A DNA stretch of 8,967 nucleotides from CAYPZU01 sp964415395. Lineage in GTDB: Bacteria; Chlamydiota; Chlamydiia; Chlamydiales; SM23-39. The position numbers were made by a program, and so were the translations under genes. Each line of letters begins with the position of its first letter. Positions within the stretch are counted from its first letter, which is position 1. Where the stretch lies: assembly GCA_964415395.1 (NCBI GenBank), contig CAYPZU010000075.1:1-8967 (forward strand), written 5' to 3'. Positions 1 to 6,096 of the stretch are shown piece after piece. Below the pieces are notes generated by a model. The model ran no database searches. It saw only the letters and a list, made by a program, of their open reading frames with translations, and was not told where the DNA came from.

Positions 1-1
1 C

Positions 2-499
2 GCCCGGCCCTACCTCACCGCGCGGGGGCTCGACCTCCTGCCACCTCAGACACAGCCCCGCCGTGTGGCCATCGCATGGAAAGGCAACCCCGACCAGGGC
101 GACGACAAGACGCGCTCCATTCCCCTGCAGGAGCTGCTCCCGCTGTTCGGGGTGCCAGGGGTCGAGTGGGTGAGCGTGCAAGTCGGGGCGAATGACGAGG
201 AGCGCAGGCTCCTCCTAGCGCATGGGGTGCGGGACATGGGCCCGATGCTGACCGACTTCGCTCGCACGGCCAGTGTCCTCCAGCACTCGGACCTGGTCAT
301 CAGCGTCTGCACGTCAGTAGTGCACCTGGCGGGGGCGCTTGGTCGGCCCACCTACCTCCTCAAGAGCGCGATGCCCGAATGGCGGTGGGGTCTGCTCGGT
401 GACCGCTCGGTGTGGTACGAGAGCGTGCGGGTCCGGCGCCAGCAGAAGGTGCACGAATGGGGCCCCGTGATCGCCAGCCTAATCGGAGGGATGCACTGA
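2..499 (+). CDS. GT-B glycosyltransferase (GT9/heptosyltransferase-like), C-terminal part, 5' truncated by window edge
   Basis: The frame is open from the window's left edge and ends at TGA 497-499, giving 165 visible residues; the N-terminal part lies outside. Visible motifs fit the C-terminal nucleotide-sugar-binding half of GT9-like transferases, often found behind TPR repeats: VAIAWKGNP (codons from 65), a TRSIPLQELLPL stretch, a ...VSVQVG strand, DLVISVCTSVVHLAGALGRP (codons about 290-349) and a terminal EWRW...WYESVRVRRQ. In most relatives the HLAG motif is preceded by Asp-Thr; here that Asp is Cys (TGC, 308-310). Such enzymes move a sugar from an activated donor; the acceptor cannot be read from the sequence. 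The stop overlaps the next gene's ATG, so the two are probably co-transcribed and this is probably a phage gene. GTG at 65 is an internal valine, not the real start, because homology-like sequence continues upstream. Confidence 0.72.
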   Translation, partial: ARPYLTARGLDLLPPQTQPRRVAIAWKGNPDQGDDKTRSIPLQELLPLFGVPGVEWVSVQVGANDEERRLLLAHGVRDMGPMLTDFARTASVLQHSDLVISVCTSVVHLAGALGRPTYLLKSAMPEWRWGLLGDRSVWYESVRVRRQQKVHEWGPVIASLIGGMH

Positions 500-873
500 T
501 GCCTCGGCGCCCACTCCGCCCCTGCTCTGCCCCGGGTTGCCCAGAGCTCACAGCTGGTCGGCGATTTTGCCTCAAGCATCGCAAGGCAGAGTATCGGCGC
601 ATTGACGCGGCGAGGGCAAGTAGGTCAGAGCGCGGCGTGATCGGCAAGGTGTGGCAAGAATTACGGCACCGAGTGTTGAAGCGCGACCCCATCTGTGTGC
701 GCTGTGGCCAGCTGCCCTCTATGGTTGCGGATCACATCATCCCGCGGTCGGCTGGAGGGAGCGACGACATGAGCAACCTCAGAGGCGTCTGTCGGCAATG
801 CGATGCGATCGACACGGCCCGCTTCGATGGTGGGTTTGGGAATCGTCGACGGACCGGGAAGGTGTCGAGGTGA
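499..873 (+). CDS. HNH endonuclease next to terminase
   Basis: 124 residues. The ATG at 499 is chosen because GGAGGG (485-490) sits 8 nt upstream and the start overlaps the previous stop as TGATG; the frame stays open further upstream but without support. Residues 9-27 carry a Cys-x4-Cys-x9-Cys-x2-His cluster, a likely small zinc site. The core, residues about 50-112, reads C66-x2-C69, then ADHIIPRSAGG (D78, H79), N93 and C98-x2-C101, the usual zinc-braced beta-beta-alpha HNH layout. Where relatives normally have Cys-His-x-x-Lys after the last cysteine pair, this protein has Cys-Asp-Ala-Ile-Asp, so the third metal-binding residue appears changed. HNH proteins beside terminase genes are a known part of packaging machines in HK97-like cos phages, which is the likeliest role; a homing-type nuclease is the alternative. 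Codons such as ATT, TAT and TTA are commoner than in genes after 1010. Confidence 0.85.
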   Translation: MPRRPLRPCSAPGCPELTAGRRFCLKHRKAEYRRIDAARASRSERGVIGKVWQELRHRVLKRDPICVRCGQLPSMVADHIIPRSAGGSDDMSNLRGVCRQCDAIDTARFDGGFGNRRRTGKVSR

Positions 874-950
874 CACGCGACGGGGGGAGGGGGCGTCCAC
901 TCTCTAGGACGGCTGCCAATTTCCCGTGCGCCCAGTCGTGCGTGGTCGGT

Positions 951-998
951 CGCGAAAGTAAATCCGCGTTTTTGGTGGCGAATTTTGATTTTTTCGCG
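951..998 (+). repeat. AT-rich interrupted inverted repeat upstream of terS
   Basis: Within the 136-nt gap between the HNH and small-terminase genes, CGCGAAA (951-957) is exactly repeated in reverse complement as TTTCGCG (992-998). Nested inside, 960-967 pairs with 978-985 with a single mismatch, leaving a 10-nt loop. About 27 of the 40 bases at 955-994 are A or T, against a strongly GC-rich background. The right end is 11 nt before the terS ATG and next to its Shine-Dalgarno GGGAG (998-1002). It could be a DNA site (cos or terminase-binding), an RNA hairpin affecting terS translation, or an upstream terminator. There is no convincing -35/-10 pair here. A G-rich run (882-893, 11 G in 12) lies at the left of the same gap and has no assigned role. 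Confidence 0.5.
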
Positions 999-1009
999 GG
1001 AGTAGGCGG

Positions 1010-1480
1010 ATGAGGGGTCGGAAACCGACGCCGGACCACCTGAAGATCGTCCGCGGGAACCCGGGGAAGCGCCGGCTGCGGGTCGCCGCGCCGATCGAGC
1101 CCGGGATGCCGGACATGCCGATCGGCATGTCGACGAAGGCCGCGGAACTCTGGCCCGTGGTTGGGAAGCAGCTCGTCGAGAAGGGCGTGCTGAGCCCCGA
1201 GGATGGGCTCGCCCTGCAGTCGCTGTGCGAAGCCTACGCCGATGTGATGTGGGCGCGGCAGGACATGGAGACCAACGGCCGGACCCAGGAGGTGGAGACC
1301 ACTTCGGGCTCGATCAAGGAGGTCGCCCGCCCGTGTGTCGCGATGCTGGCGGAGGCGGAGCGCCGCCTGCACCGGGGGTTGACCGCCTTCGGCATCGCCG
1401 GCGCCGAGTCCCGGATCCGGGTCAAGCATACACCGCGGAAGCAGAGGCAACGGCCCGGTGAAGAGTTCTTCGGTACGTAA
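1010..1480 (+). CDS. terS: Terminase small subunit, P27 family
   Basis: 156 residues. It begins with the family's hallmark basic stretch RGRKPTPDHLKIVRGNPGK (residues 2-20), then a Pro-rich linker (28-38), then the helical segment STKAAELWPVVGKQLVEKGV followed by LSPEDGLALQSLCEAYADV (about 41-79). The C-terminal helix pair has ARPCVAMLAEAERRLHRGLTAFG (106-128), where P27 proteins usually read NPAVAM...LTEFGL. Small terminase subunits recognise the packaging start on phage DNA and pass it to the large subunit. The ATG at 1010 has GGGAG 7 nt upstream. The last 23 nt overlap the terL start, so the two subunits are translationally linked. Length and motifs are typical for the family. Confidence 0.9.
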   Translation: MRGRKPTPDHLKIVRGNPGKRRLRVAAPIEPGMPDMPIGMSTKAAELWPVVGKQLVEKGVLSPEDGLALQSLCEAYADVMWARQDMETNGRTQEVETTSGSIKEVARPCVAMLAEAERRLHRGLTAFGIAGAESRIRVKHTPRKQRQRPGEEFFGT

Positions 1481-3197
1481 GCGGACGACGGACCCCACCA
1501 CGGCCTACGCGCGCGCGGTGGTCAGCGGGAAGGTGGTCACCGGCCACCTCCTGCGGCTCGCCTGCGAACGGCACCTCCGGGACCGCAAGGTGGGCAAAGC
1601 GCGGGGGCTTCGCTGGGACACGAAGGCGGCCTCGCGCGCGATTCGGTTTTTCCCGACCGTGCTCCGGCTCGCCGAGGGAGAGCACGCCGGCCAGCCGTTC
1701 AAGCTCGAGCCGATTCAGCAGTTCATCGTGGGGAGCCTGTTCGGTTGGAAAAACCGGGACGGCCATCGGCGGTTCCGCACCGCCTACATCGAGATGGGCA
1801 AGGGGAGCGGCAAGACGCCCCTGGCGGCCGGGATCGGGATCTACGGGTTCACGGCGGACGGGGAGCAGGCGGCGGAGGTGTACTCCGCGGCCACGATGAA
1901 AGACCAGGCGAAGATCTGCTACCGCGACGCCGAGCGGATGGTGAGCGCAAGCCCGCTCCTGAGCGAACGGGTCGACATCACGGTGAGCAACCTGTCGCAT
2001 CCGGGCTCGGGATCCTTCTTCCGCCCGGTGTCGTCGGAGCACAAGGGGCTGGACGGCAAGCGCGTCCACATGGCGCTGGTCGACGAGCTCCACGAACACC
2101 CGAACGCCCTGGTCGTCGACAAGATGCGGGCGGGCACGAAAGGGCGCCGGCAGGCCCTGATCGTCGAGATCACGAACAGCGGGTACGACCGGCACTCGGT
2201 CTGCTACCAGCATCACGAGTACAGCGAGAAGATCCTCCAGGGGAGCCTCGAGGACGACAGCTGGTTCGCCCTGGTCTGCGGGTTGGACCCTTGCCCCGCC
2301 TGCCGCCAGGAGGGACAGACCCAGCCGAAGGATGGATGCGATGACTGCGACGACTGGCGGGACCCGAAGGTGTGGGCCAAGGCCAACCCGACGCTCGGCG
2401 TCACGATCCGGGAGGACTACCTCGCCGGACAGGTTCGCGAAGCGATCGGGATGCCGGCGAAGCAGAACATCGTCAAGCGCCTGAACTTCTGCATCTGGAC
2501 GGAGCAGTCGACGAAGGCGATCGACATGGCGCTCTGGGACCTTGGGAAGACGGCGATCGACGTGGAAGCGCTCAAGGGACACCTCTGCTACGGCGGGCTG
2601 GACCTGGCGCAGGTGAGCGACCTCTCGGCGTTCGCCCTGGTGTTCCCCCAGGAGGGGCCGGTGTGGCCGGTGCTCTGGTGGCTCTGGGTGCCGGAGGATG
2701 ACGTGCGGATTCGGGCGCTCCGGGACCGGGTGCCCTACGACGTCTGGGTGCGCGAGGGCCTGATTCGGACGACACCGGGCAATACCACGGACTACAACTT
2801 CATCCAGCGAGACGTGATTGACCTGGCCGCGGTCTACGACATCCAGGAGATCGCCTTCGACCGGACGTTCACGGGGCAGATCATCCAGAACCTGCAGGCG
2901 GAGTTGGGTGAAGAGCGGCTGGTGCAGTTCGGGCAGGGGTTCCTCAGCATGGCCTCCCCAACGGCGGAGCTGCTCCGCCGGGTGAAAGCCGGGGAGCTGC
3001 AGCACGGGAACCACCCGGTGGCACGGTGGGCGGCCAGTAACCTGTCGCTCGCGACGGACGCGGCGGGCAACCTGAAGCCGGACAAGGAACATTCCACGGA
3101 GCGCATCGACCCGATCGTGGCGGCCATCATGGGGCTGGGCCGGGCGATGCTCTCGGCGCCGGGCGGCGGCGAGGAAGCGGAGATCGTATGGATGTGA
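1458..3197 (+). CDS. terL: Terminase large subunit (Terminase_1 type ATPase-nuclease)
   Basis: 579 residues, the usual size. The ATPase domain has Walker A GKGSGKT (114-120) in EMGKGSGKTPLAAG and Walker B MALVDE (205-210, catalytic pair D209-E210). The C-terminal RNase H-like nuclease has its acidic residues at D382 (GGLDLA), D468 (IAFDRT) and D551 (RIDPIVAAIMGLGRA). It drives DNA translocation into the prohead through the portal and cuts concatemers. Between the domains, residues 279-297 form Cys-x2-Cys-x11-Cys-x2-Cys (CPAC...CDDC), a possible zinc knuckle in the stretch before the DPKVWAKANPTLGV motif. The start is GTG 1458: GAGG at 1444-1447 is 10 nt upstream and the reading frame matches family N-termini (LLRLACERHLRD at 31-42). 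It overlaps terS by 23 nt and the next gene by 10 nt. Confidence 0.95.
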   Translation: MKSSSVRKRTTDPTTAYARAVVSGKVVTGHLLRLACERHLRDRKVGKARGLRWDTKAASRAIRFFPTVLRLAEGEHAGQPFKLEPIQQFIVGSLFGWKNRDGHRRFRTAYIEMGKGSGKTPLAAGIGIYGFTADGEQAAEVYSAATMKDQAKICYRDAERMVSASPLLSERVDITVSNLSHPGSGSFFRPVSSEHKGLDGKRVHMALVDELHEHPNALVVDKMRAGTKGRRQALIVEITNSGYDRHSVCYQHHEYSEKILQGSLEDDSWFALVCGLDPCPACRQEGQTQPKDGCDDCDDWRDPKVWAKANPTLGVTIREDYLAGQVREAIGMPAKQNIVKRLNFCIWTEQSTKAIDMALWDLGKTAIDVEALKGHLCYGGLDLAQVSDLSAFALVFPQEGPVWPVLWWLWVPEDDVRIRALRDRVPYDVWVREGLIRTTPGNTTDYNFIQRDVIDLAAVYDIQEIAFDRTFTGQIIQNLQAELGEERLVQFGQGFLSMASPTAELLRRVKAGELQHGNHPVARWAASNLSLATDAAGNLKPDKEHSTERIDPIVAAIMGLGRAMLSAPGGGEEAEIVWM

Positions 3198-3382
3198 ACC
3201 CCACGCGCCGGTTTTCGATTGGCTTGGCGGACCTCGGGGTCTTGCTCGGCGCGGCCAGTCTCTGGTGGGGACTGTGGACCTTATTCCAGCCGCTGGCGTG
3301 GATCGGGCTGGGGGTGCTGGTGTTGCGTGTCAGTGTGCGGGCCGCCCTTCTGGAGCGGACTCAACCCAAGGAGCCGAGCTGA
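3188..3382 (+). CDS. Small two-segment membrane protein between terL and portal
   Basis: 64 residues, not recognised by sequence. After a short N-terminus with Arg-Arg (7-8), residues about 11-33 (GLADLGVLLGAASLWWGLW core) are hydrophobic; a FQP turn (33-35) follows, then a second hydrophobic run to about residue 48 (LAWIGLGVLVL), ending in a charged tail. It looks like a helical hairpin in the membrane. Start ATG 3188 has GGAG 5 nt upstream and overlaps the terL stop by 10 nt; its stop TGA shares one base with the portal ATG. The overlaps at both ends and the good ribosome-binding site argue it is real. Short hydrophobic proteins sit at this position in other phages (for example DUF1056 in phages of lactic acid bacteria), with no settled function; the resemblance here is only positional. 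A holin role is possible but unsupported. Confidence 0.75.
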   Translation: MDVNPTRRFSIGLADLGVLLGAASLWWGLWTLFQPLAWIGLGVLVLRVSVRAALLERTQPKEPS

Positions 3383-5028
3383 TGAGCCTGGTCGCGAGGT
3401 ACCTGGCGGCGAGCGGTGTGGCCACGCCCGAGAAGTGGCTGGTGCAATTCTTCGGCGGTGGGGGCAGCTCGTCGGGGATGGTGGTGAACGCCAGCACGGC
3501 GCAACGTCTCACCGCCGTGACGTGCGCGCTCCGGATCCTCTCCGAGACCGAGTCGGTGCTCCCGCTCCCGGTGTATCGCCGCCTCAAGGGAGGGGGGAAG
3601 GAGCGGGCCCGGGATCTACGGCTCTACCGTCTCCTCAACAACCAGGCGAACCCCTGGCAGACCGGCTTCGAGTTCCGGCGGCTGATGACGTGGCATGCCG
3701 CCGCCCGCGGTGTGGCCTACGCCCAGATCGTGCAGCGCCGGAACGGGGAGATCGAGGCCCTGATCCCGCTGGCCACCGATCGCCTGCGCCCCGACATCAA
3801 CGACCGGGACGAGATCGTCTTCCGGTACCAGCCCCTCCGGGGGGCCGCGCGGACGTTCCGGTACGAGGAGGTCTTCAAGCTCCTCATGTTCAGCGAGGAC
3901 GGGGTCACCTCCCGCTCCCTGATCGAGACATGCCAGGAGGCGGTCGGGGTCGGCATGGCGGCCGAGGAGTTCGCCGCCCGGTTCTATGCGAACAACGCCA
4001 CCCCTGGCGGCATCCTCAAGTCGAAGGCCCGGATCGGCCCCGACGCCCAGAAGCGGCTGAAGGAGGAGTGGGCCGCGCGGTACTCCGGCGCGGCCAACGC
4101 CATGAAGACGGCGCTCCTGACCGACGGGCTCGAGTACCAGGCGCTCGGGATGGCCATGAAGGACGCGCAGTTCATCGAGTCGCGGAAGTTCCAGGTCACG
4201 GAGATCGCCCGGCTCTTCCGGATTCCACCGCACATGCTGGCCGACCTCGAGCGGGCGACCTTCACGAACATCGAGCACCAGGGGCTGGAGTTCGTGGTGC
4301 ACACGATGGCGCCCTGGCTGGCCCTCTGGGAGGGTGCGGTCTGGCGGGACCTGATTCCGGAGCAGGACCAGGAGGAGCTCTTCGCCGAGCACCTGGTCGA
4401 TGCCCTGCTCCGCGGCGACACGAAGTCGCGCTACGACGCCTACGCCGTGGCCCGGACCGGCGGCTGGCTCAACGTGGACGAGATCCGCGACAAGGAGAAT
4501 ATGAACCCCCTGCCGAACGGGGAGGGGCAGGAGTTTCTCACGCCGCTCAACATGACCCCCTCCGGCGTGCCCCCGCGCGTGGTGGAGCCCCCGGCCCCGG
4601 TCCGGGCCCTGCTCGCGCCGCCGCTCGACCGGGACGCGCTCGTGGGGATCCTCGACGAGCCCTGGGGCCGCGTGCGGCGTCGGGAGGCCCAAGTCGCGGT
4701 GAAGGTACTGCAGAAGGACCGGGGGCCGACGGCCGCCGCGAAGATCACCGAGGGCGGTCTGGCCTACGCCACGCAGGTGCTGCAGCCCGTGGCCCTGAAC
4801 GTGGCCCGGTTGCTCGGTGGCGCCCCCGACGCCCTCGTGGCGGCCACGGTGCGAATGGCTGCCCTGGAGTACACGGATCGGGCCCTCAGCCTCTGGGGGG
4901 CGACCGATGCGGATCCCGACCATCTGCCCGAGCGGGACGGGCACGCCGACGCGACCCGGCTCCTGGTCGCGCTGGAACACCTGGTCGCCGGCGCGCGCGC
5001 CGTCGCCGCCGCCAAGGAGGCCGCATGA
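3382..5028 (+). CDS. Portal protein, HK97 family
   Basis: 548 residues. ATG 3382 is chosen because AAGGAG (3368-3373) sits 8 nt upstream and it overlaps the previous stop as TGATG; the frame is open 39 codons further upstream but that part overlaps the membrane-protein gene and has no such site. Family features: NASTAQRLTAVTCALRILSE (36-55) with SVLPLPVYRRL after it, LLNNQANPWQTGFEFRR (84-100), a ...ARGVAYAQIVQRRNGEIEALIPL segment (about 108-130), FYANNATPGG (201-210), and EIARLFRIPPHML...ATFTNIEHQGLEFV (274-305). The dodecameric portal is the DNA channel at one capsid vertex, the docking site for terminase and later the head-tail adaptor. HK97's own portal is just over 420 residues; about 150 extra residues follow here (400-548), Ala/Leu/Arg-rich and likely helical. 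The stop overlaps the protease start by 4 nt (ATGA). Confidence 0.95.
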   Translation: MSLVARYLAASGVATPEKWLVQFFGGGGSSSGMVVNASTAQRLTAVTCALRILSETESVLPLPVYRRLKGGGKERARDLRLYRLLNNQANPWQTGFEFRRLMTWHAAARGVAYAQIVQRRNGEIEALIPLATDRLRPDINDRDEIVFRYQPLRGAARTFRYEEVFKLLMFSEDGVTSRSLIETCQEAVGVGMAAEEFAARFYANNATPGGILKSKARIGPDAQKRLKEEWAARYSGAANAMKTALLTDGLEYQALGMAMKDAQFIESRKFQVTEIARLFRIPPHMLADLERATFTNIEHQGLEFVVHTMAPWLALWEGAVWRDLIPEQDQEELFAEHLVDALLRGDTKSRYDAYAVARTGGWLNVDEIRDKENMNPLPNGEGQEFLTPLNMTPSGVPPRVVEPPAPVRALLAPPLDRDALVGILDEPWGRVRRREAQVAVKVLQKDRGPTAAAKITEGGLAYATQVLQPVALNVARLLGGAPDALVAATVRMAALEYTDRALSLWGATDADPDHLPERDGHADATRLLVALEHLVAGARAVAAAKEAA

Positions 5029-5897
5029 AGCTCCAGCACGTGATGCAGGAGGTCGCCCGGGATCCCTGGGCCATCCTGCCCGGCAAGCTCGAGGCGATCC
5101 TGGACGTGGTGCGCATCCACGCCGCCGGAGGATCGCTGCCCAAGTACGAGAGCGCAGTCGCGCGGGGCCCCCAAGTCGCCGGTGGCGTGGCGGTGGTGCC
5201 CGTCTACGGTATCATCTCGCAGCGCATGAACCTGATGACCGCCATGTCGGGCGGCACCTCGACCGACCTCCTGGCGGCGCACCTCGACCAGCTCGTGGCG
5301 GATCCCCAGGTCAAGGGGATCGTGCTCGATGTCGACAGCCCGGGCGGCAGTGTGTACGGCGTCCAGGAGCTTGGCGAGCGGATCCTGGCGGCGCGCGGCG
5401 TGAAGCGGATCGTCGCGGTCGCCAACGCCCAGGCCGCGAGCGCCGCCTACTGGCTGGCCTCCGCGGCCGAGGAGGTCTTCGTGACGCCGAGCGGGGAGGT
5501 CGGCTCCGTGGGCGTCATTTCCGCCCACGTCGACAGCTCCCAGGCCCAGGAGGCGGAGGGGATGAAGTGGACGCTGGTCACCGCCGGCAAGTACAAGGCC
5601 GAGCTCAGCGACCTGGTCCCGCTCGCGTCCGAGGCCCGGGACTACATGCAGAGCCGGGTGGACGACTACTACCGGGCCTTCGTCGGGGCCGTCGCCAAGG
5701 GTCGGGGCACGACCCCGGAGGCCGTGCGGGACGGGTTCGGGGAAGGTCGGATGGTCGGCGCCAAGGAGGCGGTCCGACTCGGTATGGCCGACCGGGTCGG
5801 CACCCTCGCGGATGCCGTGCAACGGGCCGGCCAGCGGATGCGCCTGCACGAGGACAAACTCCGCGCCGTCCGGCAGCTCGAGGCCGAGGTAAAGTAA
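5025..5897 (+). CDS. Prohead protease / S49 family serine peptidase (SppA-ClpP fold)
   Basis: 290 residues. A SppA-type core is clear: VAVVPVYGIISQRMN (55-69), LDVDSPGGSVYG (101-112, matching the SPGG oxyanion-hole motif), ANAQAASAAYWLASAA (133-148) with the likely nucleophile S139, and SGEVGSVGVISAHVD (156-170). The likely general-base lysine is in AGKYKAELSD (K189 or K191; which one cannot be settled by eye). The C-terminal GRMVGAKEAVRLGMADRVGTL is standard for the family. In this position the enzyme should mature the capsid by clipping the capsid protein's N-terminal domain. Unlike lambda gpC, the product ends soon after the peptidase domain, so no nested scaffold gene is expected. The ATG at 5025 follows a full AAGGAGG (5014-5020) with a short 4-nt gap and overlaps the portal stop. 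The frame stays open far upstream, but that is out-of-frame portal sequence. Confidence 0.93.
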   Translation: MKLQHVMQEVARDPWAILPGKLEAILDVVRIHAAGGSLPKYESAVARGPQVAGGVAVVPVYGIISQRMNLMTAMSGGTSTDLLAAHLDQLVADPQVKGIVLDVDSPGGSVYGVQELGERILAARGVKRIVAVANAQAASAAYWLASAAEEVFVTPSGEVGSVGVISAHVDSSQAQEAEGMKWTLVTAGKYKAELSDLVPLASEARDYMQSRVDDYYRAFVGAVAKGRGTTPEAVRDGFGEGRMVGAKEAVRLGMADRVGTLADAVQRAGQRMRLHEDKLRAVRQLEAEVK

Positions 5898-5917
5898 GCG
5901 GTTAGCCGGGGTAAGGG

Positions 5918-5946
5918 TTGACGGCACAGCCGGAAACCCGTACCTT
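5918..5946 (+). promoter_or_regulatory. Sigma70-like promoter ahead of the capsid-gene leader
   Basis: TTGACG (5918-5923) and TACCTT (5941-5946) are separated by exactly 17 nt. The -35 matches 5 of 6 consensus bases; the -10 keeps only the key TA...T pattern (3 of 6), which is common in high-GC bacteria. A start point near A5952 is predicted. It lies 21 nt after the protease stop, in one of only two gaps longer than 100 nt in the window. This is the best promoter-like pair I found by eye; activity is inferred only. Confidence 0.55.
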
Positions 5947-5951
5947 GGGGC

Positions 5952-6090
5952 ATCAAACAGGCCGGATTCCGCGCGTGGCATCGCCTCGCGAAGGATTCGG
6001 AGAAGTCGGACCTCGCTCCGCATCGCGGCGCGCAGACCGACGGTTCCGTTGACCAACACTCAACGGCGCCGTGAGTCTGCGCGCTTTTTT
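5952..6090 (+). ncRNA. Structured leader RNA or small phage RNA upstream of the capsid gene
   Basis: From the predicted start near 5952 to the T-run ending at 6090, about 139 nt are non-coding and highly foldable. Hairpin 1 pairs 5962-5969 with 5993-6000 (8 pairs, two of them G-U), then, across a 2x2 internal loop, 5972-5975 with 5987-5990, then 5977-5979 with 5983-5985 across a T-T mismatch; the loop is ATC. A small hairpin pairs CGGA 6007-6010 with TCCG 6017-6020. Hairpin 2 (6028-6084) is listed as the terminator. There is no credible start codon with a Shine-Dalgarno sequence inside. It may be a capsid mRNA leader with an attenuator, or a separate RNA ending at 6090. No known RNA family was recognised. 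Confidence 0.45.
6028..6090 (+). terminator. Long hairpin with T6 tail, intrinsic-terminator-like
   Basis: GCGCGCAGAC (6028-6037) pairs perfectly with GTCTGCGCGC (6075-6084), followed at once by six T (6085-6090). Inside, ACGG (6040-6043) pairs with CCGT (6069-6072) and CCGTTGA (6046-6052) with TCAACGG (6060-6066), around a 7-nt loop. In total there are 21 Watson-Crick pairs with two symmetrical 2x2 internal loops. The T-run lies on the + side only, so it acts on rightward transcription. It is 36 nt before the capsid ATG and downstream of the promoter at 5918, so it should lower or condition transcription of the capsid gene rather than simply end an operon. Confidence 0.72.
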
Positions 6091-6096
6091 GTGCTC

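Noticed and set aside
412..498. 29-codon N-terminal extension of the HNH protein
   Set aside because: Lies out of frame inside the glycosyltransferase 3' end; GGAGGG before ATG 499 and the stop-start overlap decide the start.
882..893. G-run (six G, A, five G) as a possible G-quadruplex
   Set aside because: Only one short tract pair without four separated runs of three or more G; not enough for a confident quadruplex call.
985..1013. TTGATT at 985-990 as a -35 box for a terS promoter
   Set aside because: No TA-N3-T element at 16-18 nt downstream; the region there is the terS ribosome-binding site and start codon.
1422..3092. 556-codon open frame on the minus strand across terL
   Set aside because: Antisense shadow of a GC-rich gene: low-complexity Arg/Val/Leu/Pro/His composition, no recognisable motif, and terL on the other strand has intact Walker and nuclease motifs.
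3265..3381. 39-codon N-terminal extension of the portal
   Set aside because: Overlaps the small membrane-protein gene out of frame; AAGGAG and the TGATG junction point to ATG 3382.
3219..5024. Open frame continuing about 600 codons upstream of the protease start, giving an apparent 892-residue protein
   Set aside because: It runs out of frame through the portal gene, is rich in Arg/Gly/Pro as expected for a shifted GC-rich frame, and the real protease start has AAGGAGG at 5014-5020 and begins family-like sequence.
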